NCBI GenBank assembly: GCA_963741135.1
Contig: CAVUHC010000005.1
Span: 124,001 to 188,000 of the forward strand
Source of the DNA: Gp6-AA40 sp963741135
GTDB lineage: Bacteria; Acidobacteriota; Vicinamibacteria; Vicinamibacterales; UBA2999
Direction: 5' to 3'
DNA: 64,000 bases
Shown: piece by piece, positions 36,730-45,607 of the stretch
Position numbering within the stretch: position 1 is the first letter of the stretch
Layout of the letters: the number at the start of each line of letters is the position of its first letter
Position numbers and translations under genes: made by a program
Notes under the pieces: model-generated
The model's database searches: none
What the model was told of the DNA's origin: nothing
The model's input: only the letters and a program-made list of their open reading frames with translations

Positions 36730-37412
36730 CCAGGCGTCTCACGGCACTTCTCGTCGTCCTGTGCGCAGGCGGGTTGAGCGTCACGGCGCACGACTTCGGC
36801 TCGGCGCAGATCACCTGGAATCGCGAGGTCTCGCGCATCGTGTACGACCATTGCGCGTCATGCCATCGGGAAGGAGGCACCTCGTTTTCCCTGATGACCT
36901 ACCGAGAGGCGCAGCCATACGCCGATGCCATCAAGGACTCCGTGCTGGCGCGCCGGATGCCGCCATGGGGCGCGGTGAAAGGCTTCGGCGAATTCCGCAA
37001 CGATGCGGGGCTGACGCAGGAGCAGGTGGAGCTGGTGAGCGACTGGGTGGTGGGCGGCATGCTCAAGGGTAACAACCCCAACGTGCTGCCGAAACCGCCG
37101 AAGTTCGAGGCGTCCGCGGCATTCCATCCGCCGCCCGGGGGTGTCCGGATCACTGGGACGATGACGTTGAAGGAGCCGTTCAGGCTCGATGGGTTGGTAG
37201 CAGAGAAAGGGGTGGACGGAACGCAGGTCGTTGCGGTGCTGCCCGACGGCGCAGTCAAGCCGCTCCTCTGGCTGTACGAATACAGCGACAAGCACCAGCA
37301 TCCGTTCCTGCTCCGTAAACCGCTGAATCTTCCGGCCGGCACCATCATTCGCGGCGTGCGTCCGCCGGCCAGCATCATGCTCCTGCCCGCGAGCTCGCAC
37401 GGGAAAAAATGA
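36726..37412 (+). CDS. Exported monohaem cytochrome c
   Basis: 228 residues; the ATG overlaps the previous stop (ATGA). Signal peptide to about residue 20 (ending SVTA). Haem attachment motif CASCH at residues 43-47, with a likely sixth ligand Met in ARRMPPWG (about 78). After the c-type domain (to about 115) there is a beta-rich C-terminal domain (PPGGVRITGTMTLKEPF to the end) with YEYSDKHQHPF. This two-part layout is seen in cytochromes near copper monooxygenase-like proteins. It would hand electrons to or from copper centres in the periplasm. Intact; no transmembrane anchor other than the signal. Confidence 0.82.
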   Translation: MTRRLTALLVVLCAGGLSVTAHDFGSAQITWNREVSRIVYDHCASCHREGGTSFSLMTYREAQPYADAIKDSVLARRMPPWGAVKGFGEFRNDAGLTQEQVELVSDWVVGGMLKGNNPNVLPKPPKFEASAAFHPPPGGVRITGTMTLKEPFRLDGLVAEKGVDGTQVVAVLPDGAVKPLLWLYEYSDKHQHPFLLRKPLNLPAGTIIRGVRPPASIMLLPASSHGKK

Positions 37413-37831
37413 TGCGTTCGCTGGTGCACTGGGGGTTTCTGCTGACGCTGATCGCGGCGACGGCTTCCGGATGCCGCAAGGCCGAAGAGGCGCCGGCATT
37501 GAAGGAGGTTCAACGCGTTCACTCCGGCGCGCTCGACGTCGTCCTGTTGTCGCCGACGGGGGCACTGCGCCAGGGCAAAGGCTCCTTCGTCCTTGAATTC
37601 CGGGCGGCCGATGGCCAACTGGTCGACGCAGGAGCTGTGAACGTGAACGCGACCATGGTGATGGCAGGGATGGCGCCGATGTTGGGCGAAACTACTGTCA
37701 ACCCGACCTCGACGAAGGGTCGCTACGAGGTGACCAGCGAGCTGAACATGGCCGGCAGCTGGCGTCTCAGCGTCGACTGGAACGGGCCTGCAGGTCGTGG
37801 ATCCGCATCACTTCCAGGGACCGTCCTCTAG
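37409..37831 (+). CDS. YtkA/FixH-like lipoprotein
   Basis: 140 residues; ATG 37409 overlaps the cytochrome stop, with a second ATG at 37412. The lipobox-like ATASGC near residue 22 marks a lipoprotein. The rest is one immunoglobulin-like beta domain: GALDVVLLSPTGALRQGKGSFVLEF (in parts), VNATMVMAGMAPM, ELNMAGSWRLSVDW. The Met pair in MAGMAPM is the usual signature of YtkA-like proteins, thought to bind copper or assist oxidase assembly. Its place in this operon supports a copper role. The frame is intact. Confidence 0.75.
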   Translation: MMRSLVHWGFLLTLIAATASGCRKAEEAPALKEVQRVHSGALDVVLLSPTGALRQGKGSFVLEFRAADGQLVDAGAVNVNATMVMAGMAPMLGETTVNPTSTKGRYEVTSELNMAGSWRLSVDWNGPAGRGSASLPGTVL

Positions 37832-37864
37832 CGATCGTCCTCATCCGCCGCATCCATCCGAGTA

Positions 37865-40259
37865 GTGACACCGTGCTTCCGCCTCATGATCGCCGCGCTG
37901 CTGCCGGTGATCGTTCCGGTTTCGGCACAGGCGCAGTCGTCACGCGACGTGCCGCCACTCACATCGGTGGTCGACGCCGACGCGTTGCAGGATCTGCCTT
38001 CCACCGAGAGTCTCTTCTCGACGCTTGAAACGACGCAGGCCCCGGTTATCAGCGACCGCTTCTCGGCAGGTCTGAACCCGGCCGAGCCCGCGCGACTGGG
38101 CGCATTCCTCAATTCATGGACCCAGACGACCTACCGCATAGGCGATGTCGACATCACGAGCCCGCAGGGCGGCGTCCCCATGTTCGTGCCGCAGGTGCCG
38201 TTGTGGAAGAGCGTCGCCGTCACGTCAGGTCTCGTGCCGGCTGATGCGACGGGGCCCGGAGTGCTCGTTTCGCTCGACCCTCGAGGTCCGTCAGCCTCCT
38301 GGTCGGCGAACGCCATCGTGGCTGGATCGAGAGGACCGCTGGTCGCCTCGGCCGCGAGTGTCGCGCCCGCAATCGCTCGGCCGGATGCGTGGTCTCACGC
38401 GGACGTGACGATCAGCGGCCCGCTGGTGCGCGACCGCGCCGCGTTGCTTGTGTCTGCCTCAACAACGCGGTCCTCGCAGTTTGAGCAGGGCAACCCTGTG
38501 GCCGCCGATGCTGCCATCGATTCGCTGTTTTCCAACTTGATCGTTACCCGGGGAAACAGCGAAGTCCGTACCGTCGGGTGGCTGCAGAAGGCGCGTTCTC
38601 CGCTCTCACACGACCTCCCGTACGTGCACGACGAGTGCGGTGAAACGCGATACATCGCTGCATCTGCAGACGACATGGGAGCGCCGCCTTGCGTTTCACG
38701 CGCCATGGCGGGTCTTCGGATCGGTGACGCAACGTGCCCGCGATGCGGAGACGACATTGCCGCCGTTACCGACAGTCGAGCGGCTTTTAGACGGCCCCGC
38801 ATCCGGCCTCGCCAGCGCCGGCGCGGGACTCGAGCGACGATGGACCATGGGTTTCCGCGCGGATGAGATATCCAGACGCGCGTTGGGTGTGATGCACATC
38901 CTCAAGGCGGGCATCGACGGGGAGGCGAGCTTCGTCCGAACCGACGCCACCGCTCCCGTCACGGTTCGCGAACTGGTCGGGGGAGTGCCGGCGCGCCTCT
39001 GGGGTTTCTCAGGTACCGGCGCATCGCTCCGGAGCAAGCGGGAATTTGCTGCGTTTCTGAACGACCAGATCGCGCTCACCCAGCGCCTGACCGTCGATGC
39101 CACGATGCGGTTTGACACGGTTGCCGGACGCGCACGCGACGCGACTGACGACATCGCATGGAACACCTGGCTGCCACGGGCGGCGGTGCGCTGGCGGATA
39201 TCGGATGCGGGGCGCGTCTCGGTGTTCACTGCGTATTCGCGGATGGCCGACCTGCTTCCGCTCGCCGTGCTGGCGTACGGGGATCCCGCCTCGGGCGTAT
39301 CCGAGGTGCGGCGCTGGAGCGGCGGCACGCCTGGGCCTCTCGTCGCGCGTGCCGGGCCTGGTGCGGGGCCGGATCTGACATTGACGACGATCGACCCGGG
39401 GATGCGACGGCCGATCACCCGCGAGTTCGCGATTGGCTTCGAATTGACTCCCGGCGCCTGGCCTCGACTCCGTTTCACGAGTCTGAGGAAAAGAGCGTCA
39501 GATCAACTTGCACTCGTCAACGTTGGCGTTCCGGCGTCCGGTTATGCAGTGTCTTTCATTCCCGACCCTGGAGCCAGCCTCTCCGACCCTGTGGACGATC
39601 AAATGCTGCCGATCTATAACCGTCTGCCGGCGAGCTTCGGTGCCGATCGGTACCTGCTCACGAATCCGCAGCAATCTGACGCAACCTTCCGTGGGATGAC
39701 GTTCAGCGCCGATGGATCGTGGAACCGCGCGTTCCTGTTCGCGGGAGCGACGATGGGATGGACGATGGGGCGCGCCGGAAATCGGGGATTTGGTGCGAGC
39801 GAGAATGATCTGGGGGTCGTCGGCGAGGTCTTCGCGGATCCGAACGCCGCGACGCACGCACGCGGGAATCTGTTCTCTGACCGCCAGTACACGGTCAAGA
39901 TCGCGGGTGTCTATCGGTTCTCGCATGACGTGCGCGTCGGTGCGATTGCCCGTTATCAGGACGGTCAGCCGTTTTCGCGAATGGTCGTCATTCCGGACCT
40001 GAACCAGGGCGCGGAGGCGATTCGCGCCTTCCGCAGCGGGAAATCACGTTTCACGTACACAGGGACGTTGGACGTTCGCGTACAGAAGGGTGTCGCCTTG
40101 CCTGGAAACCGCCGCGTCATTCTGTTCATCGACGCGTACAACGTTGTCAACATGGCCAAGGAAGTCGAAGAGTGGGTTGTCACGGGACCTGCGTTTCGGA
40201 CGCCGACCGCGGTCCAGCCTCCTCGTGCGGTTCACCTCGGATTGCGATTCTCGCTGTAG
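37865..40259 (+). CDS. TonB-dependent-receptor-like outer-membrane protein of the metal operon (one frameshift)
   Basis: GTG 37865 gives a signal peptide with a basic residue; ATG 37886 is the alternative. About 800 residues once a break near 38630 is repaired (after SPLSHDLPYVHDE the frame moves to HLQTTWERRLAFHAPW). There is no regulatory domain, and the plug-like start (TYRIGDVDITSPQGGVPMFV, WKSVAVTSGLVPADATG) is weakly conserved. The barrel contains FTAYSRMADLLPLAVLAYGD, TREFAIGFELTPGAW and ends VHLGLRFSL. It follows the lipoprotein gene by 33 bases and is likely part of the operon. A damaged copy of its 3' quarter lies at 59753-60168. Ligand unknown, metal complex inferred. Confidence 0.7.
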
Positions 40260-40270
40260 CCAACACGTCT

Positions 40271-40404
40271 GCGTTTTTCAAAATCCGGGGCGTGTGATCG
40301 TCAGGGGACCCAACGGTTCCGCTTGGAACGGTTGGCATCCCCCGAATTTCACCGGTCGCATCGGGACCGCCGAATCGCAGTATCGCTAAGGCTGTGCGCG
40401 TCGC
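40271..40404. repeat. Conserved 3' flank of the NosD-like gene, copy 1, with hairpin
   Basis: About 135 bases nearly identical (around four differences) to 41469-41605. The core at 40304-40342 folds: GGGGA pairs with TCCCC, and CCAACGGTTCC pairs with GGAACGGTTGG around a GCTT loop with one mismatch. It begins only 12 bases after the receptor stop, and the start of the small ORF present in copy 2 is missing here. On the minus strand the hairpin follows the NosD-like gene and may terminate it. Confidence 0.75.
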
Positions 40405-41214
40405 TCAGAATTGCGCACCGGGGCAGACCGTTGAATCGCACAGGTTTTGGCCCAGATTGTGCCCGCCGACCACATTAGACCCATTGCCGTTCATCACATT
40501 ACCGATGTAACTGCTGCGGCTATTGAGTTGGATTCCGATTTGCGCGTTACGCGTGATGACGTTCTGCGAAATGGTGCCAAAAGCCAGTCCGATACCGACA
40601 ATGTTAACGTCGACGACGTTGTTGTTGACAGAACCCCGGGTGAGAAGGATTCCGTAACCTCCATTACGCTGCACCGTGTTGTGCTGCACAATACTTGAGC
40701 CCTCATCATTGCTCTCCTCCACCGAAATTCCGTACGCGCCACTACTGCGAGCGTGCACATACTCGACAAGGTGCGAATCGCCCTGGAGGGCGATACCCGC
40801 GGAGCCCATGCCCTGAATCGTGCCGTTTCGAATCGTAATGTTGAACTGAACGGCGGGGGTTTTGATGCCCGTACCGGTTCCCGCACCCGCGCAAGGATTG
40901 AGCCCTCCGGAACAATCCGTCGACCCAAGGATGGCAAAGCCGTTCAGATCCAACGTCACGTGGGAGGCATTGATCACGATCGCGTCGGTATTTGCGTCCG
41001 GCACCGTCAGAATCCCGGAGAGCACGTAACTGCCTGGTTGGGTAATCGTGACCGGAAAGCCTGGCGCGTCTCCGGGCGTGACGCCGCCGGCCATCGCCCT
41101 CGCCTGTGTGATGGCGATCTGGCCGTCCACGGCGAATGCCGCGCCTGGCAGTGCGGCCGACATGAGAAGGACACCAGCGAAAAGGGCGGCGGTCGTACGG
41201 ATCTGTGTCGTCAT
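40405..41214 (-). CDS. Secreted right-handed beta-helix (NosD-like) protein
   Basis: 269 residues. Signal peptide ends at AAFAVD. A conserved entry domain follows (GQIAITQARAMAGGVTPGD, PVTITQPGSYVLSG, VTLDLNGFAILG), then short helix-forming repeats rich in Asn and Gly (NITIRNGTIQGMG, EYVHARSSGAYGISVEE, VQRNGGYGILL, ISQNVITRNAQIGIQL). The protein ends with two Cys in NLCDSTVCPG. Such solenoids bind or cut polysaccharides or act as periplasmic scaffolds; no pectate-lyase residues are seen. Named NosD-like for fold only; there is no nos operon here. A decayed paralogue lies directly upstream. Confidence 0.75.
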   Translation of the reverse strand: MTTQIRTTAALFAGVLLMSAALPGAAFAVDGQIAITQARAMAGGVTPGDAPGFPVTITQPGSYVLSGILTVPDANTDAIVINASHVTLDLNGFAILGSTDCSGGLNPCAGAGTGTGIKTPAVQFNITIRNGTIQGMGSAGIALQGDSHLVEYVHARSSGAYGISVEESNDEGSSIVQHNTVQRNGGYGILLTRGSVNNNVVDVNIVGIGLAFGTISQNVITRNAQIGIQLNSRSSYIGNVMNGNGSNVVGGHNLGQNLCDSTVCPGAQF

Positions 41215-41461
41215 CGTCTCCTCCGTGTGAGCGGTTGGTTTGTGGGGTTGGTGAACGCTAAGTGCGTCTCTTGCCAGGCGGGCCTAAACTGAACGCGGGC
41301 AGGATCCCGTGCGAGAAGGACCGCCACCTCTCCGGTTTTGGCATCGTCTCAATAGGTACTTCGGACGGGAAGCACGCCGCTGTTCAAGACAGCACACCCT
41401 AGGCTTGACGCCGGGGGCTGAAACGTTCGACGGGTCGCGCCCCGACCAACAGGAGGCGGCT

Positions 41462-41590
41462 ATGATCGCGTTGGTTTTTCAAAATCCTCGGCGTGTGATC
41501 GTCAGGGGACCCAACGGTTCCGCTTGGAACGGTTGGCATCCCCCGAATTTCACCGGTCGCATCGGGACCGCCGAATCGCAGTGTCGCTAA
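41462..41590 (+). CDS. Possible 42-residue small protein with a strong ribosome binding site
   Basis: ATG 41462 is preceded by AGGAGG with a five-base spacer, one of the best Shine-Dalgarno sequences in the window. The peptide runs MIALVFQNPRRVIVRG, then PNGSAWNGWHPPNF, then TGRIGTAESQCR. The same text without its start is at 40271-40389, differing by two residues. The hairpin of the repeat lies within the ORF. It could be a real small protein or peptide precursor, or a structured RNA that happens to be open. No relatives are known to me. Confidence 0.4.
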   Translation: MIALVFQNPRRVIVRGPNGSAWNGWHPPNFTGRIGTAESQCR

Positions 41591-41605
41591 GGCTGTGCGC
41601 GCCGC
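41469..41605. repeat. Conserved 3' flank of the NosD-like gene, copy 2, with hairpin
   Basis: Second copy of the repeat at 40271-40404. The hairpin core is at 41505-41543. Together with the genes, the repeats define a tandem duplication of about 1.2 kb in which this non-coding flank and the signal-peptide end stayed more alike than the middle of the gene. Confidence 0.75.
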
Positions 41606-42438
41606 TCAGAATTGGGCACCGGGACAGATCACAAAACCGCACAGGTTTTGGCCTCCGGTTTCTGGCCGCCGAATACTTGGCCCGCCGCCGTATTGCCCGA
41701 ACATCACATTGCCGATATAGGTCGCGTTGTTGCTCAAGAGTCACGTCCGCTGGCGTTACGGTTCACGACGTTGTGAATGCACTAAGCCGTCGCTAATGAT
41801 TATTCCGGTGAAGCCATTCGTGTTGACAGTGTTGTCGGCGACGATCCCAATCGATCAAGAATAATGCCGAATCCACCATTCCGCTGCACGGTGTTGTGCC
41901 GCTACGACGCTTCCAGCCGCGATCTGCGCTGTCAGACACTGCCGACCCCGGTGGAGCCATTGCTGCGAACATGCAAATACTCGACGAGGTGCGAATCCCC
42001 TTGGAGACGTACGCCATGACTTGCCCATGCCTTGGATCGTGCCGCTGCGGATGGTGATGTTGAAGCGAACCTCGTCGCCCGTGGTGATGCCGTTTCCGTG
42101 TCCCTGCTCCCGCGCAGGGCTTAAGTCCTCCTGAACAATCGGTCGGTCCGAGAATCGCAAAGCCGTTGAGATCAATCGTCACATGGTCGGCGTTGATGAC
42201 AATCGCGCCGGTATTTGCGTCCGGCACCGTCAGATACTCCTGACAGCACGTAGCTGCCTGGTTGGGTAATCGTTACCGGAAAGCCTGGCGCGTCACCGGG
42301 CGTGACGCCGCCGGCCATCGCCCTCGCCTGCGTGATGGCGATCTGACCGTCCACGGCGAACGCCGTGCCTGGCAGTGCGGCCGACATGAGAAGGACACCA
42401 GCGAAAAGGGCGCCGGTCGTACGGATCTGTATCGTCAT
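41606..42438 (-). pseudogene. Decayed paralogue of the NosD-like gene
   Basis: The start at 42438 opens the same signal peptide and entry domain as copy 1 (IRTTGALFAGVLLMSAALPG, ARAMAGGVTPGDAPGFPVT). Frame breaks follow at about 42230, 42120 and later, and the central repeats have several deletions. The last codons match copy 1 again and end CPGAQF at 41606. The first and last 100 bases are about 94-97% like copy 1 while the middle is far more different. It is not translatable as one protein. Confidence 0.75.
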
Positions 42439-42505
42439 GGCTGAATCCTCCGGTGAGAACGGTCAACGAGTTAATGGAGTGGTCGTAGGATGTCGCGAGT
42501 GTTTG

Positions 42506-43194
42506 TCAGCGCCGCGCGAATCGTCGCAAGCCAATGGCCGCCAGTCCGGCGCTGAGCAACGCAAACGTCGCCGGCTCTGGCACCACTGGGGTGCCGGTGC
42601 CGCCGCCCGGCACGCACCCAGCGACGCAGGTCAACGACGTAAGCTGCCCGTCGATCTGCACCTGATTTCCCCCAACCGTCCCGTTGAAGAAGAGTGTCGC
42701 AAGCTCGAAGGCGGCGAATGAGGGTGCGTTGGTCGGCAACAAGGCGCCGCCAAAGACAAGGCCCTGGAGATCTTGGAAGGTGAGGCTGAGGTCGAATGGG
42801 TCCGCCCCGCTCGTGTTCTGGGCGAAGACGGTGTAGAAGTCGCTGCCAGCGAAGTTGTTCCCGATCCCGATGTTCAAGCAGGTCAGTGGCGACGGAAATC
42901 GTTGCCGCCGATCGTGACCGAAAGCATCCCGCCAGGCGAGGTGTAGGAGCCGCCGTTGGCGGACAGGTCACCATCGGGCGTCGTCGACTCGAACACGTAG
43001 CTGCCCGAGAAGAGCGTGCCGAACGCGATGCTGCCACCAAATGGGTCGTCGGGGTCGAGGAGAGGATCCTGGCTGACCATACCGGTGAAATCCACAGAAC
43101 GGATTCCCACATGTCCGCGACGCACTATTGATGGATGGAGATTGACTAGCAACAGCCGCTTCATAGAAGACACGAAGACACGGAGGAATTTCAT
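42506..43194 (-). CDS. PEP-CTERM protein, 5' end doubtful, one frameshift
   Basis: The C-terminus is a textbook PEP-CTERM sorting signal: VVPEPATFALLSAGLAAIGL followed by RRFARR. Such proteins are cut by exosortase and tied to exopolysaccharide. The body is beta-rich with GSYTSPGGMLSVTIGGND in one frame, a break near 42880, then NIGIGNNFAGSDFYTVFAQN in the other. The ATG at 43194 (or 43164) falls in a CACGAAG-type repeat and does not open a convincing signal peptide, which a PEP-CTERM protein needs. I infer that the true 5' end was lost or displaced. No exosortase gene is in the window. Confidence 0.65.
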
Positions 43195-43250
43195 CTTCTT
43201 CGTCCGTGACTCCGTGACTCCGTGGCCCGTAGAAGTCAAAAGTAGTTCGG

Positions 43251-44037
43251 TCATCTGCCGAGCGTTGATGCGGGACCGCCAAGAACGCGATTTAACACAC
43301 CGGCGAGACGGATCCCTGCGAGTCGGATCTGATCCTCGATCACCGACATGGCAAACTCTCGTTCCGCTCCCGTAATTCGATCGTCGCCGTCCACCTGCGG
43401 GTAGACAATCGTTTTGGCAACCGTGAAACTTGCCATGGCCCACTCGGTGTACGTTCCCATCGCATCCGCAGATTGATCGACGCCAAAGGTCGCGCGGTTC
43501 AGGTTGTTCACGAGGTCGTCTGCGGTTTGTCCACTGGCGCGAATGATTCCACTGTCCCACGCAGCATGGAGATTGGTCGCGCCGCCGATCTCTTCAAGAG
43601 ATCTGCGGTTGCCGCCGAGGTCCTGGTTCGTGTTGATCGCGTGCAGCGGTTGGTGCAGGTCGCCTACGAAATGAATGATGAACATCAACGCCTCCCGCCG
43701 TTGAGCGGCTGGGAGCGACGTGTTTCCAAGGTCTTGTTCCAGCCGTTCGAGCGCCGCGATGATGCAATCGCCCCTCGGCGTCGGCTGGCAATCGCGCGAG
43801 GGATCGTAGCGCTCCGCCGTGGACGGAATATTCACGAAATGCCAGTTGTAGGTATGCGGATGCGTCGTGTCCCGTACCTCGTCGGCCCATACGGCGACTG
43901 AAGCCATATCCTGGCCGAGAAGCTGGCTGACGACAGCTTTGGCAGTAGGGGTGAGGTGCTGCTCCGCGAGCCTCGCAACCGCCTGGTGGCCCTCAATTCC
44001 CCATGCGTACGCGCGGAAGGCGCGCGGACATGAAAAT
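43251..44037 (-). CDS. S1/P1-type nuclease, start codon lost
   Basis: The frame is open back to about 44037. The mature enzyme starts AWGIEGHQAVARLAEQH, where the N-terminal Trp and the His are zinc ligands, followed by VAVWADEVRD, WHFVNIP, FIIHFVGDLHQPLHAI and NLHAAWDSGII, which supply the remaining His/Asp ligands of the trinuclear zinc site. Length of the mature part (about 250 residues) is normal. Secreted S1/P1 enzymes degrade single-stranded nucleic acid and remove 3' phosphates. Upstream of the Trp there is only part of a signal peptide (PRAFRAYA) and no in-frame start before a stop near 44047. The vapB start lies 23 bases beyond, so the 5' end may have been cut by arrival of that module. 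Confidence 0.75.
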
Positions 44038-44059
44038 AGGATGAAAGTATCATTGTGTC

Positions 44060-44293
44060 ATGCCTTCCACGATGGTCCAGATTCGAAACGTTCCTGCGGA
44101 GTTCCACCGTCGCCTGAAAGCGCGCGCGGCGATCGAGGGCATGTCGATGTCGGACTACATCCTGCGCGAACTCGGCAAATCTCTCGAGCGTCCCACGCGC
44201 CGTGAGGTCCTTGAACGGCTGCGGACGCGGCCGGTTCGTCGGTTGACGCGCAGTGCCGCAGACGTGATTCGGGCGGAACGCGACGCGCGGTGA
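44060..44293 (+). CDS. vapB: FitA/VapB-type antitoxin
   Basis: 77 residues. VQIRNVPAEFHRRLKARAAI and GMSMSDYILRELGK form a ribbon-helix-helix of the FitA/Arc kind that binds operator DNA. The C-terminal basic tail (LERLRTRPVRRLT) would block the PIN toxin. The stop overlaps the toxin start (GTGA). ATG 44060 is used; ATG 44072 is possible. The promoter must lie in the 20-odd bases shared with the truncated nuclease, or within that gene. Confidence 0.85.
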   Translation: MPSTMVQIRNVPAEFHRRLKARAAIEGMSMSDYILRELGKSLERPTRREVLERLRTRPVRRLTRSAADVIRAERDAR

Positions 44294-44703
44294 TCGTCCT
44301 CGACGCGTCCGCGCTGGTGGAGCTGATTCTCGATACGCCGACTGGGCAACTCGTCGCTGCGCGCATTGCCGATCCGGCCGAGGGTTTGCACGTGCCGCAC
44401 CTCGCGGACATCGAGGTGGTGCAGGCGCTGCGGCGCTACGTGAGAGAGGGCGAACTCGCCGCTGCGGCTGCGGAAGTGGCGCTGGACGATTTCCGTGCGT
44501 TGGACCTGCAACGGCATGCCCATGAGCCGCTGCTGGAACGCGTGTGGGAACTGCGCAAGAACCTCACGGCGTACGATGCGGTCTACGTCGCGCTCGCAGA
44601 GGTGCTCGAGGGTATCTTGCTGACGTGCGACCGCCGCCTGTCCCGAGCGCCCGGCATGGCTCGCCGTGTCGTCCTCGTCCAGCCTGAAGGTCCGAATCGG
44701 TAG
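44290..44703 (+). CDS. vapC: VapC toxin, PIN-domain ribonuclease
   Basis: 137 residues from GTG 44290. The PIN acidic residues are visible: MIVLDASALVE (Asp 5), HLADIEVVQALRR (Glu about 43), YDAVYVALAE (Asp about 97) and LLTCDRRLSR (Asp about 115). VapC toxins cleave tRNA or rRNA with Mg2+ or Mn2+. Overlap with vapB gives coupled translation. All catalytic positions are kept, so the toxin should be active. A strong hairpin follows 31 bases after the stop. Confidence 0.87.
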   Translation: MIVLDASALVELILDTPTGQLVAARIADPAEGLHVPHLADIEVVQALRRYVREGELAAAAAEVALDDFRALDLQRHAHEPLLERVWELRKNLTAYDAVYVALAEVLEGILLTCDRRLSRAPGMARRVVLVQPEGPNR

Positions 44704-44733
44704 TGGTCGGCGCGAAATGGAACGATCTGCTGA

Positions 44734-44764
44734 TGAGGGCCAGACCCTTGGCGAGTCTGGCCCT
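44734..44764. terminator. Bidirectional terminator-like hairpin between converging genes
   Basis: GAGGGCCAGAC and GTCTGGCCCTC are a perfect 11-base inverted repeat with a nine-base loop. It lies between the vapC stop and the end of the converging minus-strand gene, the expected place for a shared terminator. No long T-run follows on either side. Confidence 0.65.
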
Positions 44765-44845
44765 CTGTGAACGCCCCCCATCAATGTTCGGTATCCCTGT
44801 TGGTTCTTTCACGATTCGCGGTGACATGAACGTCGTGCAATCTGG

Positions 44846-45607
44846 TCATGACGCTTGCTCCATGACTGACGACGAAGTCGTCTGAGACGGCGCCAGGGCT
44901 GGCGGAGGTGTCGCCGTCAGCGGTGGCGCCGGTGTGGGCACCGAGGGTGCGGGCGGGGGAGCCGCCGCGACGCTCTGTGGTCGACGCGGACGGCCGATCC
45001 GCCGGACGCTCCGCCACAGCGCCGTCGTCGTCGTATCGCCGCGAAGGTGATTGGTCACCATCGCGTCGATCTTTTGTACGGCGGCGATACCCGATTCCAG
45101 CATCGCCTGCATGCTGGCCCGGGCAGCCGTCTGTCCCCCCTTTCGAGCTTCACGATCGTGAATCGCCTGCTCGAAGGTCTCGACCAGTTCGATCAGGTCG
45201 CCCACAAACGTGTCCGGCATCGCATGCGCCAGGAACTGCTCCTTGAACACCTCGGCATCACGCGCGAACAGGCGTCCGGTCGTGAGGAGGTCCTGATCGG
45301 TCCGCCGTCGCGGAATGTGGAATCGGTCCTCGAGACCAGGCGTGTCCCAGGCAATGGCACGGGCGGTGAGCGCCATCGACTCGAGCCGATCGAGCAGCGC
45401 CTCCCGTGCCATCCCCTTCGTCCTCTTCCCCTCCTGTTTCGCCGACATCTTCTTGACAGCGTATTCGCTCAATTCCTTCACCGCTGCCGACACGGTTGCA
45501 AATTGCTCCCGTGCACGAGTCGACCCCGGAAACAGGTCACGATGTGTGTTGCCAAAATCACGAACCCGAACGAGCATTTCGTACTTACGTGTTTCGGTAG
45601 CCGTCAT
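44846..45607 (-). CDS. Unknown cytoplasmic helical protein with Pro/Ala-rich tail
   Basis: 253 residues. ATG 45607 has a strong AAGGAGG upstream, so this start is well supported although the frame is open further. Residues 1-200 are helical and well mixed in charge (KYEMLVRVRDFGNTHRDLFPG, MALTARAIAWDTPGLEDRFH, FVGDLIELVETFEQAIHDRE). The last 45 residues are Pro/Ala/Thr-rich and look disordered. There is no signal peptide, membrane span or known catalytic motif. I do not recognise the family with certainty, though the general pattern is one I associate with lineage-specific Acidobacteriota proteins. It is read toward the hairpin shared with vapC. Confidence 0.6.
   Translation of the reverse strand: MTATETRKYEMLVRVRDFGNTHRDLFPGSTRAREQFATVSAAVKELSEYAVKKMSAKQEGKRTKGMAREALLDRLESMALTARAIAWDTPGLEDRFHIPRRRTDQDLLTTGRLFARDAEVFKEQFLAHAMPDTFVGDLIELVETFEQAIHDREARKGGQTAARASMQAMLESGIAAVQKIDAMVTNHLRGDTTTTALWRSVRRIGRPRRPQSVAAAPPPAPSVPTPAPPLTATPPPALAPSQTTSSSVMEQAS

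Noticed and set aside
40405..41214. Nitrous-oxide reductase accessory gene nosD proper
   Set aside because: Only the beta-helix fold is shared; no nosZ, nosF or nosY is nearby and the entry domain differs.
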